A stretch of 64,000 nt of DNA. Source: Micropruina glycogenica. GTDB taxonomy: Bacteria; Actinomycetota; Actinomycetes; Propionibacteriales; Propionibacteriaceae. Shown one piece after another: positions 62,055-64,000 of this stretch (the stretch's first letter is position 1; every line of letters starts with the position of its first letter). The stretch lies in assembly GCF_039524395.1 (NCBI RefSeq), contig NZ_BAAAGO010000044.1, one strand, 5' to 3'. Made by a program: the position numbers and the translations under genes. Below the pieces are notes generated by a model. The model worked only from the letters and a program-made list of their open reading frames with translations, ran no database searches and had not been told where the DNA came from.

Positions 62055-62258
62055 ATGTCCGCCCAGAAAGCAATGACCATTCGTCTGTCTGCCGAACAGG
62101 CTGAGCAACTGGAGACCGTGGCGAGCGTCGAGAACCAGCCAGTCTCGGACGTGATCCGGGCCGCTATCGCGAGTCACATCGAATCCGTCAGCAAGGACGC
62201 GAAGTTCCAGGAGGGGCTTCGCGAACGCATCGAACGCGCCCGCGGTCTTCTCCGTTAG
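62055..62258 (+). CDS. Ribbon-helix-helix protein, unpaired
   Basis: A 67-aa RHH protein: AMTIRLSAEQAEQLETVASV, then QPVSDVIRAAIASHIES, with a charged helical tail. It looks like an antitoxin but has no toxin after it. It lies divergent from the Ubl operon, with CACACT 7 nt before the ATG. A repressor of the Ubl promoter is a good guess. Cross-talk with the RHH antitoxin at 57738 is possible. Confidence 0.75.
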   Translation: MSAQKAMTIRLSAEQAEQLETVASVENQPVSDVIRAAIASHIESVSKDAKFQEGLRERIERARGLLR

Positions 62259-62463
62259 GCGCCGAGCACCGTCGCTCACCTCGCCGTGCCTGCACCGCCA
62301 TGCGGCGGGTCAACGTCGACATGTCGGCGTGGGTTGAGAAGTGTGCTGCTAGGCGTCGCTGAGCAGAGCAGAACAAGGCCGCGCGCCGAGATCTGCCTGC
62401 AGTGACAGTGACAACTTGTAGACCTAGGCAGCCTGCGCCCTCAGGTTGGTCGTTTCCAGAGCT

Positions 62464-63684
62464 TCAGTTCTCGTTCCAGGCGCTGGCAAACGCTGATAGC
62501 TGGACCGCGATCCGCTTGTCCGAGCCTTGCGCAGCGTGCTGGTAGGCCAGCGCGGCCGAGACGGTCGAGTGGCCCAGACGCTGCATCAGTTCGGCGAGCG
62601 TTGCGCCTGAGGCGGCCGCCAAGGTGGCTCCGGTGTGCCGGAGGTCGTGGAAACGGAGGTTGGGCCGCCCAGCGGCCTCTCTGGCCTTCCTGAAGTACGC
62701 CTGGTGGAACGTGGGCGCCCGGTACTGCTCACCGTGGGTGGTCGGGAACAGCAGGCCGTCCTTGCCCCACTGCGCGTGCGTCCGAAGGTGCTCCTTGACC
62801 GCCTCCCCGAGGTGGGGCGGAAACGCCACCACGCGAACGCTGTCCGCCTTGGGCGCAGCCACGATCTTCTTGCCGTCGACCCACTGCACCGCTCGGCTGA
62901 CCCGGATCTCGCCGTTCCTGAGGTCGACGTCGCCTCGTCGCAGTTCGGCAAACTCACCGAACCTCAGCGCGCACCACGCCGCCAGCTCGATCATCAGCCT
63001 CAGCCGTTCAGGCATCGCGGCCACCAGCAGCGCCAGCTCGTCCAGCGTGGCCGGCTCCCCGATGTGCCGGAAGGGCTTCCGCATCCGTTCCCGGCACGGG
63101 TTCCGGTCGAGCAGCTCATCCTGCACGGCCGTGGCAAAGATCGTCTTCAGCAGCGCGTAGGCGTGCTCATTGATCCGTGGCGTCCTGGCGTTGAGCTTCC
63201 CGATCCACGCACGCACGGTCGCTGGCGTCACATCCTTCAGCCGCATCTCGCCCAGCGTCGGGTAGATGAGCCGGTCGAGGTACCGCTGGTACTCACTCAC
63301 TGTCTTCGGCTTCAGGCCGCGTACGGCGGTTCGCTCCGGCAACCAGGTGTCCGCGTACGTCCGCAACGTCTGGGTGTCGTCGTGGAGCTGCTTCGCCCGC
63401 CGCTGGGCCGGCGGCGCCCACTCGTCCCACTCGATCAGCCGGCGCTCCAGAGCGATCCAGCCCTCCGCGTCCGCTCTGGCGGTGAATGTGCCCGGCGCGT
63501 TGTGTCGAGCCATGTCTGGCCCGATGTACTGGCCTAGTACATCTTCGAGGGCAACCTGCGGATCGTCCCGAAGGCTCGCTTCGTCCGTGCCATGGCTCTC
63601 ACCCGCCCGTTCCACCGGCGTGTCGTGCATCTTGCGTGCATTATGAGGGCCTATTTCTGTCCCCATCTGCCTACTTCTGACCAC
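62464..63684 (-). CDS. Tyrosine-type site-specific integrase
   Basis: A 406-aa integrase. An N-terminal arm/core-binding region (TYADTWLPERTAVRGLKPKT) precedes the catalytic domain with Arg in WCALRFGEFAEL, the HDLRHTG box, LGHSTVSAALAY with the Tyr nucleophile and a short tail. It lies 76 bp from the attR site in tRNA-Ile, so it inserted the element. The start is unsure: ATG codons at 63684, 63663, 63627 and 63510 are in frame; the last (MARHNAPGTF) would free the candidate arm site at 63624-63647 from coding sequence. Confidence 0.92.
   Translation of the reverse strand: MVRSRQMGTEIGPHNARKMHDTPVERAGESHGTDEASLRDDPQVALEDVLGQYIGPDMARHNAPGTFTARADAEGWIALERRLIEWDEWAPPAQRRAKQLHDDTQTLRTYADTWLPERTAVRGLKPKTVSEYQRYLDRLIYPTLGEMRLKDVTPATVRAWIGKLNARTPRINEHAYALLKTIFATAVQDELLDRNPCRERMRKPFRHIGEPATLDELALLVAAMPERLRLMIELAAWCALRFGEFAELRRGDVDLRNGEIRVSRAVQWVDGKKIVAAPKADSVRVVAFPPHLGEAVKEHLRTHAQWGKDGLLFPTTHGEQYRAPTFHQAYFRKAREAAGRPNLRFHDLRHTGATLAAASGATLAELMQRLGHSTVSAALAYQHAAQGSDKRIAVQLSAFASAWNEN
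63624..63647. repeat. Candidate integrase arm-type site, right
   Basis: The second copy of the 24-bp sequence at 54844-54867 (22 of 24 identical), again with two CGTGCA cores 11 bp apart. It lies at the 5' end of the long integrase frame, 113 bp from the attR edge. Confidence 0.55.
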
Positions 63685-63759
63685 TCGCTCGACCTGCTCA
63701 GAACAAGCATAAGCCCTAGTCAGGGAGGCGGGAAGTGGGGTGCGTGGATCTCATCGAGA

Positions 63760-63788
63760 TCTGGTGGGCCTAACTGGACTTGAACCAG
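63760..63788. other. Right attachment site in tRNA-Ile
   Basis: The 29-bp sequence identical to 54746-54774. It covers the T-arm and acceptor end of the intact tRNA and continues into the rest of the gene, so this junction restored the tRNA. Confidence 0.88.
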
Positions 63789-63838
63789 TGACCTCTGCCT
63801 TATCAGGGCAGCGCTCTAACCGTCTGAGCTATAGGCCC
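63762..63838 (-). tRNA. tRNA-Ile (anticodon GAT)
   Basis: A 77-nt cloverleaf with encoded CCA: acceptor GGGCCTA/TAGGCCC, D-arm GCTC..GAGC, anticodon arm CTGCC-CTGATAA-GGCAG with GAT in the loop, and T-arm ACTGG-TTCAAGT-CCAGT. All stems pair. It is the target of the integrative element. Confidence 0.97.
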
Positions 63839-63902
63839 GCTTGCGGCGGGAACACCGAGAGACAACATTACCGACTCACCCGGCACCCGCTCAACTCGAC
63901 GA

Positions 63903-63967
63903 GTTGACTCGTGCTGAATGCCCGCGTGGGTGGGGTCGTTGACTCATCTGAGAATGCCCGCGTGGGT
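63903..63967. repeat. Two-copy direct repeat upstream of the tRNA
   Basis: GTTGACTC followed by GAATGCCCGCGTGGGT occurs at 63903-63931 and again at 63938-63967, with variable bases only between the two blocks. The nature is unclear: promoter-like duplicates for the tRNA (TTGACT as -35) or the edge of a repeat outside the window. The last 33 bp show nothing else. Confidence 0.5.
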
Positions 63968-64000
63968 CAGGCTGCGGGGATGGGGCTGACGATGAGGCAA

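Larger units (their letters stand above)
54746..63788. mobile_element. Integrative element in tRNA-Ile carrying a ubiquitin-like operon
   Basis: A 9-kb element. A 29-bp identical direct repeat (54746-54774 and 63760-63788) contains the 3' end of tRNA-Ile(GAT). The copy at the right end belongs to the intact tRNA, and the tyrosine integrase lies 76 bp inside it, the normal layout for tRNA-targeting islands. Cargo: three toxin-antitoxin type loci, a lipoprotein and a five-gene ubiquitin-like conjugation operon. It has no conjugation, replication or virion genes, so it would need help to move. Confidence 0.88.

Noticed and set aside
54746..63788. Prophage
   Set aside because: Integrase and att sites are present, but there are no capsid, tail, terminase, lysis or replication genes.

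Overview
The window looks like a chromosome segment of a high-GC Gram-positive actinobacterium. I infer this from the strong G/C third-position bias, the many lipobox lipoproteins, the frequent leaderless starts (a TAnnnT-like -10 about 6-7 nt before ATG/GTG) and the actinobacterial gene families (DUF3090, the CE1758/CE1759 flavin pair, stand-alone LigD polymerase, amidoligase/ATP-grasp operon). A member of the Propionibacteriales is plausible, but the sequence alone does not prove it.

Region by region. 1-2.9 kb: sulfur/methionine metabolism, with a cysteine dioxygenase-like cupin plus rhodanese behind a SAM riboswitch and a Cys-Cys leader peptide, then a homocysteine S-methyltransferase divergent from a TetR regulator. 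2.9-10.2 kb: lipoprotein, pyruvate carboxylase, PAP2 phosphatase, patatin and a membrane-anchored protein. 10.3-17.2 kb: a compact peptide-ligation-type operon (transglutaminase + DUF2126 amidoligase; circularly permuted ATP-grasp + alpha-E; transglutaminase). 17.4-33.8 kb: DUF2461, DUF3090, LigD polymerase, PIG-L deacetylase, a glycogen-debranching-type enzyme (frame broken by one N) with its LacI regulator, a third transglutaminase, a beta-CASP nuclease, an M1 peptidase, a flavin-dependent pair and a sirtuin. 34.0-39.5 kb: complete livKHMGF ABC transporter. 39.6-45.8 kb: MscS channel, SDR, EamA exporter, Nudix-like regulator, GT2 glycosyltransferase, HdeD-like protein. 45.9-52.6 kb: sugar/uronate metabolism (uxaC, three Gfo/Idh/MocA oxidoreductases, two TIM-barrel isomerases). 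52.7-54.6 kb: remnants of a glyoxylate-shunt operon, with aceA lacking its 5' part and aceB its 3' part.

54,746-63,788 is a 9-kb integrative element in the 3' end of tRNA-Ile(GAT). It is bounded by a 29-bp identical direct repeat, and a tyrosine integrase lies next to the intact tRNA. Its cargo is a PIN-domain toxin with an HTH antitoxin, a lone HigA-like antitoxin, a lipoprotein, an RHH/Doc toxin-antitoxin pair and the most interesting locus of the window: a five-gene overlapping operon for a bacterial ubiquitin-like system (tandem beta-grasp Ubl, E2-like protein, JAB-E1 fusion, small Cys/His protein, Clp/SppA-fold serine protease). The E2-like protein has no cysteine at the catalytic site. 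The Ubl and Doc operon promoters share an 11-bp element overlapping a TATCAT -10.

Intergenic spaces carry three families of palindromic repeats: GGGGACGGTTCC-type, CCGGCG-ACGCCGGG REP-type, and GGTCGAGCTTGTCGAGACC-type. No rRNA, CRISPR array or transposase gene was found.
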